Assembly (NCBI RefSeq): GCF_003014475.1
Contig: NZ_PYGJ01000015.1
Location: 1-64,000 of the forward strand
Length of the DNA: 64,000 nt
DNA from: Shimia abyssi
GTDB lineage: Bacteria > Pseudomonadota > Alphaproteobacteria > Rhodobacterales > Rhodobacteraceae
Reading direction: 5' to 3'
Below, piece after piece: positions 17,940 to 30,902 of the stretch. The position numbers and the translations under genes are program-made. The notes beneath the pieces were generated by a model. It made no database searches and was not told where the DNA came from. It saw only the letters and a list, made by a program, of their open reading frames with translations. Position 1 is the stretch's first letter. Every line of letters starts with the position of its first letter.

Positions 17940-17959
17940 TCAATGTAGATCGCGCAATC

Positions 17960-18313
17960 CTAGTCGTCTATTTGCCAATCATCTGCAAATGCCAATTCAC
18001 CAATCGACATCCACGACATGCGCACTCGCGCTACTCGGCTATCACCCCAAGTGCGAAAAACCAGATGAAATCCAAGATTTGTGACCTCTTCGGCCACGAC
18101 TTCGGCCCGTATATTATTCTGGCTGTCGATATCCCAAAGTGAGAGCCCCACGTGAACCACTGGTGGAACACGGTATTTTTGCGAAAATCGAATAAGTTTA
18201 CGACGTTCCCTGGGGCCGTTTCCGGTCCACATTTCGCCGTCGTTTTCAAAGTCTGAAAACAGCGTCGCGTCGCCGCTGTCCACACCAATATAGTTATTCC
18301 GTAATTTCTTCAT
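17960..18313 (-). CDS. H-type lectin domain protein
   Basis: 117 residues. After a short N-terminal part the protein matches the H-type lectin fold: IRFSQKYRVPPVVHVGLSLW, then NNIRAEVVAEEVTNLGFHLVF, then the Trp-rich strands FRTWGDSRVARVRMSWMSIGE. Such domains bind GalNAc-type sugars in eukaryotic lectins. There is no signal peptide, so the protein is probably cytoplasmic or exported by another route. GGGAAG lies 5 bases before the ATG. It stands alone between prs and the atp operon. Confidence 0.8.
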   Translation of the reverse strand: MKKLRNNYIGVDSGDATLFSDFENDGEMWTGNGPRERRKLIRFSQKYRVPPVVHVGLSLWDIDSQNNIRAEVVAEEVTNLGFHLVFRTWGDSRVARVRMSWMSIGELAFADDWQIDD

Positions 18314-18719
18314 CGTAACTTCCCAATTACGTTAGGCATACGCTTTGTCTCTCGGAAAATTCAATCCCCAAAAATTGTTCACATGATGTCGTGTGTCAAA
18401 AAATGGCGATGCAATCTCTATCACGATAGAACCACTCGCTATGCGAACTACATCGGACTGCTCAAGGCAGTGGGACACCAGTTCCGGCAAAATGATACAT
18501 CCGACCGCATGAAAACCAAGATGGAAAAGTAGTCCGAATGACCTTACGAAAGTTGAACGACCGAGTTGTGATACGCCTTATCGACGGTAAACCAATTGAT
18601 TTCGAACACGTCATTCGACGCATGCCTCTCTTCTGCGGCGGAAGCAATCTAAATGGATTTCCACTCATCAACCGCGTCGCAAGGTTTTCAATCTGTGAGA
18701 TCGAATCTCGACCATCAGC
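18314..18719. other. Stretch without a recognised gene
   Basis: About 400 bases between the lectin gene and the atp terminator. Frames at 18462-18752 (minus) and from 18538 (plus) are open for about 95 to 120 codons. One overlaps the terminator and the other runs into atpC, and neither shows a family match or a ribosome binding site that I trust. I see nothing I can name; a decayed gene is possible. Confidence 0.4.
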
Positions 18720-18749
18720 AAAAAAAAGGCCCCGCCATATGGCAGGGCC
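18720..18749 (-). terminator. Rho-independent terminator of the atp operon
   Basis: On the minus strand GGCCCTGCC pairs with GGCGGGGCC (one G-U pair) around ATAT, followed by eight T. It lies 26 bases after the atpC stop. Confidence 0.92.
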
Positions 18750-18775
18750 CAAGTGGAAAGTTCACAGATTCAAAA

Positions 18776-19171
18776 TCAATCCATGTCATCCATTAGGTGC
18801 ACAAGATCTGCCACGAATTTCTCCGCAGCGTCCTTGTCGTCGGCCCCAGCTCCTTCTGCCGACTTGCGGGCGCTCGTCAGAACGTCCTCAAGATCCGCCT
18901 TGCTAACTTCCGTACCAACATGCGCGTGTTCCGCGATGACAGAGATTGACTCTGCCGAGATTTCCGCGAAACCGCGGGTCACAACAAAATCTTTCTCACC
19001 GTCACTCGATTGCACCTTAACAACGCCCGGGCGAAGCGAGGTCAATAAAGGCGCGTGTCCCGCCATCGCGGTCAAGTCGCCATCCGCACCGGGAATTTGC
19101 ACCGAGGTCACCTCGAGCGAAGCAAGGCTTCGCTCAGGGCTGACCAGATCAAATTGCATCGTGTTTGCCAT
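18776..19171 (-). CDS. atpC: ATP synthase F1 epsilon subunit
   Basis: 131 residues. The N-terminal beta-sandwich starts MANTMQFDLVSPER, with VTSVQIPGADGDLTAMAGHAPL as the diagnostic strand pair. The C-terminal helical part (about 88-131) is short and ends acidic. It is the central-stalk subunit that couples rotation and can inhibit ATP hydrolysis. Last gene of atpHAGDC, 11 bases after atpD. Confidence 0.95.
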   Translation of the reverse strand: MANTMQFDLVSPERSLASLEVTSVQIPGADGDLTAMAGHAPLLTSLRPGVVKVQSSDGEKDFVVTRGFAEISAESISVIAEHAHVGTEVSKADLEDVLTSARKSAEGAGADDKDAAEKFVADLVHLMDDMD

Positions 19172-19182
19172 TTCGGGCCTCC

Positions 19183-21499
<2,317 letters not shown>

Positions 21500-21511
21500 C
21501 TGTCAGGCCCC

Positions 21512-23050
21512 TTACGCGAAATCAGCGGCGAATTCGTCGAGTGCTGCTTTCACTTTATCTGCGGCGTCGCCCTTGATCTTGGGATCTTCATCGGTGATCC
21601 ACTGCAAAAGGTCCGCGTGTTTGCTGCGAAGGTGCAGCAACATGCCTTGCTCAAAGCGGCCAACGTCGGACACTTCAACTTTGTCCAGATAACCGTTCAC
21701 ACCCGCGAAAATCACACAGACGATTTCGGCGTTGGTCAGTGGAGAATACTGGGCCTGCTTCATCAGTTCGGTCAGACGTGCGCCACGGTTCAAAAGCTGC
21801 TGTGTTGCGGCGTCAAGGTCAGACCCGAACTGAGCAAACGCAGCCATCTCACGATACTGAGCCAGCGAAAGCTTCACCGGACCGGCAACCGAAGACATCG
21901 CCTTGGTTTGCGCCGAAGAGCCAACCCGCGAAACCGACAGACCGGTGTTCACAGCTGGGCGGATACCCTGATAGAACAGTTCGGTTTCAAGGAAGATCTG
22001 GCCATCAGTGATCGAAATCACGTTGGTCGGAATAAACGCAGAAACGTCACCACCTTGGGTTTCGATCACAGGCAGCGCAGTCAGCGAACCGGAACCGTAA
22101 TCTTCGTTGAGCTTGGCCGAACGCTCTAGCAGGCGCGAGTGGAGATAGAAAACGTCACCAGGATAGGCTTCACGTCCGGGTGGGCGACGCAGCAGCAGAG
22201 ACATCTGACGATAAGACACGGCCTGTTTGGACAGGTCATCGTAGATGATCAGCGCGTGACGGCCGTTGTCGCGGAAGAACTCCGCCATTGCGGTCGCAGC
22301 GTATGGTGCCAGGAACTGCATTGGCGCTGGATCGGAAGCAGTCGCGGCGACAACGATCGAATATTCAATTGCACCGGTCTCTTCCAGCTTTTTCACCAGC
22401 TGAGCAACAGTCGAACGCTTCTGACCGATCGCAACGTACACACAGTACAGTTTTTTGCTCTCGTCATCGCCAGCGGCTTCGTTGTAGGATTTCTGGTTCA
22501 GGATCGCATCCAGAGCCACAGCCGTTTTACCGGTCTGACGGTCACCAATGATCAGCTCGCGCTGGCCACGGCCAATCGGGATCATCGCGTCAACCGATTT
22601 CAGACCAGTCGCCATCGGCTCGTGCACCGATTTACGCGGGATAATGCCTGGCGCTTTCACATCCGCAACGCCGCGCTCAGTGGATTCAATCGGGCCTTTG
22701 CCGTCGATTGGGTTGCCCAGACCGTCCACAACACGACCCAAGAGGCCGTTGCCGATTGGCACGTCCACGATCGAGTTGGTGCGCTTAACTGTGTCACCTT
22801 CTTTGATGTCACGGTCGGACCCGAAGATAACAACACCAACGTTGTCGCTCTCAAGGTTCAGGGCCATACCCTGAATACCACCGGGGAATTCAACCATCTC
22901 ACCGGCCTGAACATTGTCCAGCCCGTAGACGCGCGCGATACCGTCGCCGACGGAAAGCACACGGCCAACTTCGGCCACTTCGGCTTCATTGCCGAAATTT
23001 TTAATCTGGTCCTTAAGGATCGCAGAGATTTCGGCTGCTTGGATACCCAT
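21512..23050 (-). CDS. atpA: ATP synthase F1 alpha subunit
   Basis: Non-catalytic nucleotide-binding subunit, 512 residues. P-loop [28 protein letters not shown], the arginine-finger region [13 protein letters not shown]. The ATG shares bases with the atpH stop (TAATG), so the two are translationally coupled. Confidence 0.97.
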   Translation of the reverse strand: MGIQAAEISAILKDQIKNFGNEAEVAEVGRVLSVGDGIARVYGLDNVQAGEMVEFPGGIQGMALNLESDNVGVVIFGSDRDIKEGDTVKRTNSIVDVPIGNGLLGRVVDGLGNPIDGKGPIESTERGVADVKAPGIIPRKSVHEPMATGLKSVDAMIPIGRGQRELIIGDRQTGKTAVALDAILNQKSYNEAAGDDESKKLYCVYVAIGQKRSTVAQLVKKLEETGAIEYSIVVAATASDPAPMQFLAPYAATAMAEFFRDNGRHALIIYDDLSKQAVSYRQMSLLLRRPPGREAYPGDVFYLHSRLLERSAKLNEDYGSGSLTALPVIETQGGDVSAFIPTNVISITDGQIFLETELFYQGIRPAVNTGLSVSRVGSSAQTKAMSSVAGPVKLSLAQYREMAAFAQFGSDLDAATQQLLNRGARLTELMKQAQYSPLTNAEIVCVIFAGVNGYLDKVEVSDVGRFEQGMLLHLRSKHADLLQWITDEDPKIKGDAADKVKAALDEFAADFA

Positions 23051-23610
23051 TATCCGACCTCTTTCATTGCATTCTGGAGGGAAGCGAGCTTGGAGCGGAT
23101 CGACGTATCGATCATCTTCGAACCCACTTTAACGACAAGACCGCCAACGAGGGCATCGTCAACGGTCGCATTGATCTTAACAGTTTTGCCCACACGAGCT
23201 TCCAGCGTTTTCGCCAGCTTCTCGCTCTGAGTTTTGGTCAGCGCCTTGGCGGTTACTACATCGGCGGTCACTTCACCCTTTTGCTCGGCAATCATTGCGC
23301 GCAGCTGTTCAATCAGCTGGGGCAGCACGAACAAACGGCGTTTTTCTGCCATCAGGCCCAGAGCTTTTTTCAGAACGGGCATCAGGCCCATCTTATCGGC
23401 AATGGCACCTATAGCCTTACCTTGATCGTCGCGGCTCACCAACGGTGAGTTGATCAACGCGCCCAGGTCGGCACTGTCTGCCAGCACGTTTGCCAATTCA
23501 TCCAATCCTGATTCCAGTTTGGCAAGTGCATTATTCTCTTGAGCGATCTCAAAGACCGCGGTGGCATAGCGCTCGGCGATGCCGGAGGAGATCGAAGCTG
23601 GTTCGGACAC
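23050..23610 (-). CDS. atpH: ATP synthase F1 delta subunit
   Basis: Peripheral-stalk subunit (OSCP) that holds the alpha3beta3 head, 186 residues. The N-terminal helical domain begins [20 protein letters not shown], and the C-terminal [25 protein letters not shown] is the family signature. I choose the GTG at 23610 because GGAAGGGTGG precedes it and relatives start MSEPASIS; an ATG at 23646 would add 12 residues and start inside an inverted repeat. First gene of the operon. Confidence 0.92.
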   Translation of the reverse strand: MSEPASISSGIAERYATAVFEIAQENNALAKLESGLDELANVLADSADLGALINSPLVSRDDQGKAIGAIADKMGLMPVLKKALGLMAEKRRLFVLPQLIEQLRAMIAEQKGEVTADVVTAKALTKTQSEKLAKTLEARVGKTVKINATVDDALVGGLVVKVGSKMIDTSIRSKLASLQNAMKEVG

Positions 23611-23641
23611 GTCCACCCTTCCGCTTTCTGGCTCCGGCTTC

Positions 23642-23659
23642 TGCATACATGTGTATGCA
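23642..23659. promoter_or_regulatory. Inverted repeat in the atp operon leader
   Basis: TGCATACA and TGTATGCA are an 8-bp inverted repeat with a two-base spacer, 32 bases before the atpH GTG. It could be an operator or a small mRNA hairpin; no regulator is known for it from the sequence. Confidence 0.4.
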
Positions 23660-23679
23660 ATTCCTCGGAGCGTTACGTC

Positions 23680-23699
23680 GCCCTGCTGATGAGCAGGGC
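23680..23699. promoter_or_regulatory. Stem-loop in the atp operon leader
   Basis: GCCCTGCT and AGCAGGGC form a perfect 8-bp stem with a four-base loop, without a T-run on either side. It is likely part of the 5' leader RNA of the operon, or a stray stem if the promoter is closer to atpH. Confidence 0.4.
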
Positions 23700-23838
23700 A
23701 GTCAAATCCGACGCGGGTGTAGCAGAGGCTCGAGCGTCTAGCAACATTGTTTGAAATATTCCCAAAACCCGCAAAAGTCCTTGTTTATAAGGTGTTGCGC
23801 AGGGTGCGACCCTTTGCCTGCGACAGAGGGTCAAAAAA

Positions 23839-25695
23839 ATGCCCCTCAAAGACGGGTTTTTCGCGATTCCCATGCCCCAATTGTGCCGTTACTCCGCGGC
23901 GACAGAGTGTTTCGATGGACCCGCATTGTATTTGACGCCCAATCGCGTCAACGTTGTTGGGACTTCTAATGAGGCCACGGTACTTACAGTGGTGTCCATT
24001 TTTCTATTGTCCCTGCTTGGATTCGGCTTTGCGTTAATTCTGGCCGAAACCATCTCTGATGATGACAATGACAACGAGACGGAAACCGAAACCCCGACGT
24101 GTGGTGCCCAAACGATCACCGGTACAGTCGGAGATGATTTTCTTGTCGCACATGACAGCCAACTTGTGCGCGCCGAAGATGGCGATGACCGCGTCAGGGT
24201 TCTGGGTGACACCACTGTTCAAGGCGGCGTTGGTAGCGACATTCAGTGCTGCTTTGAAAGCGCAGAGGACGCGGAATTCTACGTCGGCGCGGGTGATGAC
24301 CGCATTGATACCAGCCGCGTAACCGCCGGGCAAAGCAATGGCGGAAGCGTCAAAGACCATATCACTTCAGGTAGCCAAGGTGTTGCACGAGGCGGTTAGG
24401 GTAACGATGAGATCACGACAGGCGCAATTAGCGCAGTTTTGGGCGGCACTGGGGATGACAGCATCACGGCAACCGACGGTTCCGACCTGCGCGGAGGATA
24501 TGGCGACGACACGATCTCCGGCCAAGATGACGCAACACTGTTCGGTAGACACGGCGATGACCGCATCTCTGTCGGGGATCACTCTCCTTTCGACGGCAGG
24601 CACGGAGACGACCCGATCTTCGGGGGAAACGAAAGCGAACTCCTTGGGGGTGCAGGCGACGACGCGCTTCGCATTGGCAGCGGTTTCGGACATGGTGGCG
24701 AGGGGGCGGATCATCTCACAGCCGCACTAAGCTGGCTCCTGAGCGACCAAGGCGCGCAGCTAACTATTACCGGTGGCGAAGGAATCGACCGCTGTTCTGT
24801 TGCGCCCGAGCGCTGCAGGGGAGACCACGAGTTTAGATCTGCCCCCCGGTCGTCATCACGGGTTTCGCGACCGGGGCCAAACAGCTGATTCTGGAGGAGG
24901 CAGACCTGATGGTGTTACTTTCCGCCGTTATCGCTCCTCCTCTAACGGGAGCTACACAGAGGTCACGGCAACGTATGAATTGGGCCTAGGCGTCACTTCC
25001 CCGGATGACAACCAGATCCCGATCGTTATCATCTTGAGGGTGTGCCCGAATTGGGCGAGGACGACATTTCCGTCATCAGTTAGGCGGATAACGATACTGA
25101 ATTGTCCCTTGTATCTGGAACAGACGGCGACGACACCGTTTCTTTCACGCCAGACAGTTTCCTTTTGGCCGGGCCTGGCAATGATATGGTGACGTCAAGT
25201 ATCGAAAATGCAGTTGTCCGTCTGTGCGACGGAGACGGCACCAACATGTCCGACGCGAACGGTGGCAATGTTCACGGTGGCATCGGCAACGATACAATTG
25301 CCTACGGTGGTGCAGGCGAAGACACCCTTGTCGCCGAGTGCGGCTCAGGCAACCACGTGTTCCATGGCGGCAGGGGCTATGACAGTTATGAAGTCGGCGG
25401 TGATCATGTTTTTGTGGGCACAGCACATGAAGTATTGTTGTGAACGTTTATCCCGAAGACATCGGCGAGGAAGCCCCATTTATTAGTAGCAACCACGATC
25501 CATACAGTGCTTTGCCCGCACTAGACTGGCCAGACGGTGTGTTTGTCCTGTATTTGCCGCCGGAGTTATTGGCGATCTGACGATCGTTTCCGTCCCGATA
25601 CAAACAACCCAATGTCCTTTCGACCTTGAACCATCAGCACCGCCAACAATCAGGTTTGGTTTCGGTCCGAGCCTGGATTTTTGATTAGGGCTCAC
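23839..25695 (+). pseudogene. Decayed RTX-type calcium-binding protein gene
   Basis: Frame 1 encodes a membrane helix (TVVSIFLLSLLGFGFALIL), an acidic linker and then glycine/aspartate RTX nonapeptides (GGVGSD, GAGDDRI, GGYGDDT, GGAGDDAL, GGIGNDTI). TAG stops at 24397-24399 and 25081-25083 interrupt this same frame, with RTX sequence continuing directly after each. Between about 24840 and 25030 the coding sense moves to frame 3 (VITGFATGAKQLILEEAD, a typical RTX domain end), then frame 2 (NGSYTEVTATYELG), then back. Further coding-like remnants run to about 25695. The 5' end is uncertain; the residues before the membrane helix may not be original. Confidence 0.8.
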
Positions 25696-25765
25696 CAACT
25701 GGACCTGTTCATCATCAACCGCGACGTTGTCTTCTAGTGTAATTCGGCACTTGCCGCTCCAAACT

Positions 25766-26506
25766 TTAAACTGGCTTCGCCACCGGCGATGGGGCCAAAA
25801 CCCCCAACGGCTTTTTCACGGCCTCGCGCAGCCCAGGTCCGCTCGGCGCATGAACCCGTTTGCTTGCCTCAACGATCAAAACGCCTCCCGACATGACCGG
25901 CGAAACGGTTTTCCCAAAGCTCTCGATCAGTGGGCCGGATTTGCGCCAGAATCGCTTGTGCGACGGGGGCTGAAACAGAGTCGCGCGATGACGTTCTGGC
26001 ATGAAACCATGTTGACGCAACTGAGCCTCCAATTGTCCAGTGGAATAAGGGCGTCCAAAACCAAATGGCGTTTTGTCGCTGCGCGACCACAGGCCTGAAC
26101 GATGGGGCACAACAAATATGGCCCGCCCTCCGGGGCCCAGAACCCGATGCGCCTCAAGCAAAACATCAGTGGGCCGTTCGCTGGTCTCCAGCCCGTGCAT
26201 CATCACCAACCGGTCCACATGGCCCGTTTCGATCGGCCACAGCGTCTCTTCGCACAGGACCGAAACGTTTTTCATCCCCGCAGGCCAGGGCATAACGCCC
26301 TGCGGTCCCGGCATCAAACCGATGACCCGACGCGCTTCGGCCAGATAAGGGCGCAACAACGGCACCGCAAAGCCAAACCCCGCCACTGTCTGCCCTTTTG
26401 CATCCGGCCAAAGTTCCAACAACTCATCGCGCACGGCCTTTTGCGCCGCGCGCCCCAAAGTGCTGCGGTAATAAAAATTCCGTAAGTCCTGCACATCAAG
26501 ATGCAT
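25766..26506 (-). CDS. SAM-dependent methyltransferase, class I
   Basis: 246 residues. The Rossmann-type core has [12 protein letters not shown] (the GxGxG-like motif I is degenerate), then a strand with [17 protein letters not shown], then [16 protein letters not shown] and the motif [21 protein letters not shown]. The family is a Methyltransf_11 type that sits beside gloB in many Rhodobacterales; the substrate is not known. The ATG at 26506 ([15 protein letters not shown]) matches the conserved N-terminus; ATG 26521 is possible. Divergent from gloB, with only about 60 bases between them. Confidence 0.85.
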   Translation of the reverse strand: MHLDVQDLRNFYYRSTLGRAAQKAVRDELLELWPDAKGQTVAGFGFAVPLLRPYLAEARRVIGLMPGPQGVMPWPAGMKNVSVLCEETLWPIETGHVDRLVMMHGLETSERPTDVLLEAHRVLGPGGRAIFVVPHRSGLWSRSDKTPFGFGRPYSTGQLEAQLRQHGFMPERHRATLFQPPSHKRFWRKSGPLIESFGKTVSPVMSGGVLIVEASKRVHAPSGPGLREAVKKPLGVLAPSPVAKPV

Positions 26507-26567
26507 TGCACCCGGTCCCATGATCGGCAAAGCTCTATTCAACATAGCAATGAAAAGGCGAAAATCC

Positions 26568-27341
26568 ATGCCCTCCCAACAGCTCGTTACCATCCCCTGT
26601 CTTTCCGACAACTACGCCTTCCTGCTTCACAACACTGTGACGGGCGAAACAACTCTGATCGATGCACCCGAAGCGGCGCCAATCAATGCAACCCTTGCCG
26701 AACGAGAGTGGTCGCTCACCACAGTAATGCTCACTCATCATCACTACGATCACATTGATGGTCTACCTGATATCCTTGCCCAGTATCCCAACGCAAAGGT
26801 CATTGGCGCATCGGCAGATGCTCACCGATTGCCAGCACTCGATGTTGCAGTAGCCGAAGGCGACACGCTGACCATCGCAGGTGAATCCGTGCGGGTGATC
26901 GACGTACCCGGTCACACCGTCGGCCACATCGCCTATTACTTCCCGGACACCAAAGCTGTTTTTACTGGTGACAGCCTCATGGCTTTAGGATGTGGTCGCT
27001 TGTTTGAAGGCACACCAGACATGATGTGGCAAAGCCTTTCCAAGCTCGCCGCTCTGCCGGACGGCACTACCGTCTGTTCCGGCCACGAATACACAGTCGC
27101 TAATGGCCGTTTTGCCGCCACCATAGACACCGGAAACCCAGCTCTGAACACACGACTCGCTGCTGTGGCCAAGGCGCGCGCGGACGGCATTCCAACCGTA
27201 CCTTCATCCCTCGCAGAGGAACGTGCGACAAACCCGTTCCTGCGCCCGAACGATCCCGCGATACAGCGACTCCTTGGAATGGAGGGCGCGGACCCGGCGT
27301 CTGTTTTTGCTGAAATCCGCCGTCGAAAAGACAATTTCTAA
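26568..27341 (+). CDS. gloB: Hydroxyacylglutathione hydrolase (glyoxalase II)
   Basis: Zinc metallo-beta-lactamase fold enzyme, 257 residues, that hydrolyses S-lactoylglutathione in methylglyoxal detoxification. Metal motif [10 protein letters not shown], then [11 protein letters not shown], the Asp in [17 protein letters not shown] and [14 protein letters not shown]; the C-terminal HAGH-type helix region ends EIRRRKDNF. The ATG at 26568 ([20 protein letters not shown]) fits the family; 26520 would add 16 residues and overlap the divergent gene's leader. Confidence 0.95.
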   Translation: MPSQQLVTIPCLSDNYAFLLHNTVTGETTLIDAPEAAPINATLAEREWSLTTVMLTHHHYDHIDGLPDILAQYPNAKVIGASADAHRLPALDVAVAEGDTLTIAGESVRVIDVPGHTVGHIAYYFPDTKAVFTGDSLMALGCGRLFEGTPDMMWQSLSKLAALPDGTTVCSGHEYTVANGRFAATIDTGNPALNTRLAAVAKARADGIPTVPSSLAEERATNPFLRPNDPAIQRLLGMEGADPASVFAEIRRRKDNF

Positions 27342-27584
27342 CCCCTACCCCCTGCGCACGCTTGCATAGCGGCGAAAAATCCGCTTTGCCCAGTTTTCCT
27401 GCAATCTGCGATTTCCTTGAGGAAAACACCCAAATTTCAGGTCGATCACGATAATTGTGAGGCAAAAAAGCAAGAAAGTCCTTGAAGACAGCCTCAGATC
27501 GACCAAACTTTAACTGTATGAGGCCAATGATGTGGTTGGGGCCTCGGCCCTCCGCATCCCAGAACTAGAAGGAGCACGAGAGCA

Positions 27585-29909
27585 GTGCCTTCATTCTCGA
27601 ATACACTAGAACACGCCATTCACGCGGCTTTGGCTCAAGCGAACCAGCGCAAGCACGAGTTTGCCACGCTGGAGCACTTACTTCTGTCGCTACTGGACGA
27701 ACCCGATGCCCTGCGCGTGATGCAAGCGTGCAGCGTCAATGTCGATGAACTGCGCGAGACGCTTGTTGAATTCATCGATGATGACCTGTCTAACCTTGTG
27801 ACAGATATCGAAGGATCCGAGGCAGTGCCGACCGCTGCGTTCCAGCGCGTTATCCAGCGCGCTGCGATCCATGTGCAGTCATCCGGTCGAACCGAAGTAA
27901 CCGGCGCCAACGTGCTGGTCGCCATTTTTGCCGAACGCGAATCCAATGCTGCCTACTTCCTTCAAGAACAGGATATGACCCGGTATGACGCGGTCAACTA
28001 CATCGCGCATGGCGTGGCCAAGGACCCCGCTTTTGGTGAGGCGCGGCCTGTCACCGGAGCCCCTGAAGAGAACGATGAACAGGCGGGAGCGCAGGTTGAA
28101 GGCGACAACAAAGAGAGTGCGCTTGCAAAATACTGTGTCGATTTGAACGTCAAGGCCTCTCAAGGCGACGTTGATCCGCTCATTGGCCGCGATCACGAAG
28201 TTGAACGCTGTATTCAAGTGCTGTGCCGCCGCCGAAAGAACAACCCTTTGCTAGTGGGTGACCCTGGTGTTGGGAAAACCGCAATCGCAGAGGGCCTCGC
28301 ACGCAAAGTGGTTCAGGGTGAAACACCGGAAGTGCTCGCTTCTACAACCATCTATTCACTCGATATGGGGGCACTTTTGGCCGGCACCCGCTATCGCGGC
28401 GATTTCGAGGAACGTCTCAAGGCGGTTGTGACTGAACTTGAGGCGCACCCAGACGCCGTTCTTTTTATTGACGAAATTCACACAGTGATCGGCGCCGGTG
28501 CGACTTCTGGTGGCGCGATGGATGCATCTAACTTGCTGAAACCGGCATTGCAGGGCGGCAAACTGCGCACAATGGGGTCCACAACCTATAAAGAGTTCCG
28601 CCAGCACTTTGAAAAAGATCGAGCCCTGTCGCGCCGCTTCCAAAAAATCGACGTGAACGAGCCGACTGTTTCAGACAGCATCAAGATCCTCAAAGGTCTT
28701 AAGGAATATTTCGAGGAGCACCACTCCGTAAAATACACCGCCGACGCGATCAAAACAGCTGTGGAACTCTCCGCACGCTATATCAACGACCGCAAGCTGC
28801 CGGACAAGGCCATTGATGTCATCGACGAAGCCGGCGCCGCGCAACATCTTGTCGCGGCTTCCAAGCGCCGCAAAACCATCGGAGTGAAAGAAATCGAAGC
28901 GGTCGTAGCGAAGATCGCCCGCATTCCGCCCAAAAATGTGTCCAAGGACGATGCAGAAGTTCTCAAAGATCTCGAAAAATCCCTCAAGCGCGTGGTCTTC
29001 GGTCAGGACAAGGCCATTGATGCTCTGTCTTCCGCGATAAAACTGTCGCGTGCAGGTCTGCGCGAGCCGGAAAAACCCATTGGAAACTATCTTTTTGCAG
29101 GCCCAACCGGGGTTGGTAAGACCGAAGTGGCCAAGCAGCTGGCGCACACACTGGGCGTCGAGCTATTGCGCTTTGACATGTCTGAGTACATGGAGAAACA
29201 CGCGGTTTCGCGTCTCATTGGCGCCCCTCCAGGCTATGTCGGCTTTGATCAAGGGGGAATGCTAACCGACGGTGTGGATCAGCATCCACATTGTGTTCTG
29301 TTGCTTGACGAGATCGAAAAGGCCCACCCTGATGTATACAATATTCTGCTGCAGGTTATGGATCACGGCGAACTGACAGACCATAATGGACGTACAGTCT
29401 CTTTCCGCAACGTGGTCCTCATTATGACTTCCAATGCAGGCGCTGCCGAACAAGCCAAGGCAGCGATAGGATTTGGCCGTGACCGTCGCGAAGGTGAGGA
29501 TACCGCTGCAATCGAGCGCACTTTTACGCCTGAATTCCGCAACCGTCTCGACGCGGTAATTTCTTTCGCACCCCTGCCCAAGGACGTGATTCTTCAGGTC
29601 GTCGAAAAATTTGTTCTGCAGCTCGAAGCGCAACTCATGGATCGCAACGTATCTATCGAGCTTACTCGCAAAGCCGCCGAATGGCTGGCCGACCGCGGCT
29701 ATGACGAAAAAATGGGCGCTCGCCCTTTAGGCCGCACGATACAAGAGTATATCAAGAAACCACTGGCCGAAGAGTTGCTCTTTGGCAAACTGGCCAAAGG
29801 TGGGCTTGTTAAGGTCAAAGTCAAGGATGGCGAACTGGTCCTGGATATGTCCGGCCCGGAAAAGCCGCGGATATCGGGAGATAAACCACCGCTGCTCACG
29901 GCCGAGTGA
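27585..29909 (+). CDS. clpA: ATP-dependent Clp protease ATP-binding subunit ClpA
   Basis: Unfoldase that feeds ClpP, 774 residues. N-domain repeats (1-140, [19 protein letters not shown]), two AAA+ modules: D1 Walker [14 protein letters not shown] and D2 Walker [14 protein letters not shown], and the C-terminal D2-small domain ending [21 protein letters not shown] ClpP-docking IGF-type loop is in AAIGFGRD. It starts with GTG at 27585 with AAGGAG 10 bases ahead. The adaptor gene clpS, often just upstream, is not in the 243-base gap. Its stop TGA overlaps the GTG of the next gene. Confidence 0.95.
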   Translation: MPSFSNTLEHAIHAALAQANQRKHEFATLEHLLLSLLDEPDALRVMQACSVNVDELRETLVEFIDDDLSNLVTDIEGSEAVPTAAFQRVIQRAAIHVQSSGRTEVTGANVLVAIFAERESNAAYFLQEQDMTRYDAVNYIAHGVAKDPAFGEARPVTGAPEENDEQAGAQVEGDNKESALAKYCVDLNVKASQGDVDPLIGRDHEVERCIQVLCRRRKNNPLLVGDPGVGKTAIAEGLARKVVQGETPEVLASTTIYSLDMGALLAGTRYRGDFEERLKAVVTELEAHPDAVLFIDEIHTVIGAGATSGGAMDASNLLKPALQGGKLRTMGSTTYKEFRQHFEKDRALSRRFQKIDVNEPTVSDSIKILKGLKEYFEEHHSVKYTADAIKTAVELSARYINDRKLPDKAIDVIDEAGAAQHLVAASKRRKTIGVKEIEAVVAKIARIPPKNVSKDDAEVLKDLEKSLKRVVFGQDKAIDALSSAIKLSRAGLREPEKPIGNYLFAGPTGVGKTEVAKQLAHTLGVELLRFDMSEYMEKHAVSRLIGAPPGYVGFDQGGMLTDGVDQHPHCVLLLDEIEKAHPDVYNILLQVMDHGELTDHNGRTVSFRNVVLIMTSNAGAAEQAKAAIGFGRDRREGEDTAAIERTFTPEFRNRLDAVISFAPLPKDVILQVVEKFVLQLEAQLMDRNVSIELTRKAAEWLADRGYDEKMGARPLGRTIQEYIKKPLAEELLFGKLAKGGLVKVKVKDGELVLDMSGPEKPRISGDKPPLLTAE

Positions 29910-30898
29910 CACGCGCTGCACTCAAATTCATTGTCAGCACCCTAATGGCATTACAGGCCTTTGGGGTGATATCTATTGCCCAAGCAGACCCACCGCAGTT
30001 GGTCCATCCGGTCGATTGTGTCCTTGGTGAAACTTGTTTCATCCAGAACTACGTCGATCACGACCCAAGCCCCGATTACGCCGATTTCTCTTGCGGCCCG
30101 CTCAGCTACGATGGCCACAAGGGTACAGATTTCGCACTACCTAGCCTCGAAGTTATGATGTCTGGCGTCAGCGTTCTGGCCGCAGCGCCCGGTGTTGTCA
30201 GTGGCGTTCGTGATGGTATGCCCGATCAGGAATTCAACGAACAAAACGCCGCCACAGTTCAAGGGCGCGATTGCGGTAACGGTGTCGCCATAGATCACGG
30301 CGATGGTTGGGTCACGCAATATTGCCACATGAAACAGGACAGCGTCGCAGTCACTTTAGGTCAACGGGTCACTACAGGTGAAACTCTCGGCCAGGTAGGC
30401 CTATCTGGCCGCACACAGTTCCCCCACCTCCACATATCGCTGCGCCAGAACGAACGAGTCGTGGACCCTTTCCGCCCGGACCCAAAAACCACAAACTGCG
30501 CGCCATCACCCCAAACACTATGGAAATCTCCAACAAAGTACGTACCCGGAGGGTTGATCCAGGTTGCCTTCGCTCCTGGTATTCCACAGTTTAAAACCAT
30601 CAAATCAGGCATGGCCGCCCACCCCAAACTTCCAGCCCAGGCAAAGGCGCTCGTGCTGTTCGCTTACGGTTTTGGCAGCCGCGCGGGCGATAGTGTAATC
30701 CTCGAAATTATCGGTCCGCAAGGAAACGTCCTAACGCATACTGAAATTCTTGAGAAAACTCAGGCCCAATATTTCAGGGCATCGGGCCGTCGCACCCCAA
30801 TGGGCGGCTGGCTGCCTGGCGTTTATCACGGCAAGGTCGAGGTTCTGCGGGATGGTGTCGCGCTAGACAGCGGCGCGGCGACAGTCCTAATCCAATAA
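29906..30898 (+). CDS. Secreted M23 family metallopeptidase
   Basis: 330 residues with a signal peptide (cleavage near AQA-DP). LytM-type zinc peptidase domain at about 65-195: HKGTDFALPS gives the HxxxD metal pair, and HLHISLR gives the catalytic HxH. GQVGLSGRTQFPHLH is characteristic. The C-terminal 110 residues form an unnamed beta-rich domain. It probably cuts peptidoglycan cross-links. GTG start overlaps the clpA stop (GTGA), and the convergent gene ends 4 bases after its stop. Confidence 0.88.
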   Translation: MTRAALKFIVSTLMALQAFGVISIAQADPPQLVHPVDCVLGETCFIQNYVDHDPSPDYADFSCGPLSYDGHKGTDFALPSLEVMMSGVSVLAAAPGVVSGVRDGMPDQEFNEQNAATVQGRDCGNGVAIDHGDGWVTQYCHMKQDSVAVTLGQRVTTGETLGQVGLSGRTQFPHLHISLRQNERVVDPFRPDPKTTNCAPSPQTLWKSPTKYVPGGLIQVAFAPGIPQFKTIKSGMAAHPKLPAQAKALVLFAYGFGSRAGDSVILEIIGPQGNVLTHTEILEKTQAQYFRASGRRTPMGGWLPGVYHGKVEVLRDGVALDSGAATVLIQ

Positions 30899-30902
30899 CC
30901 CT

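Noticed and set aside
18462..18906. Small genes on either strand between the lectin gene and atpC
   Set aside because: The frames overlap the atp terminator or run into atpC, and no ribosome binding site or recognisable domain was seen.
22139..23230. Plus-strand open frame of 363 codons
   Set aside because: Antisense of atpA and part of atpH, as above.
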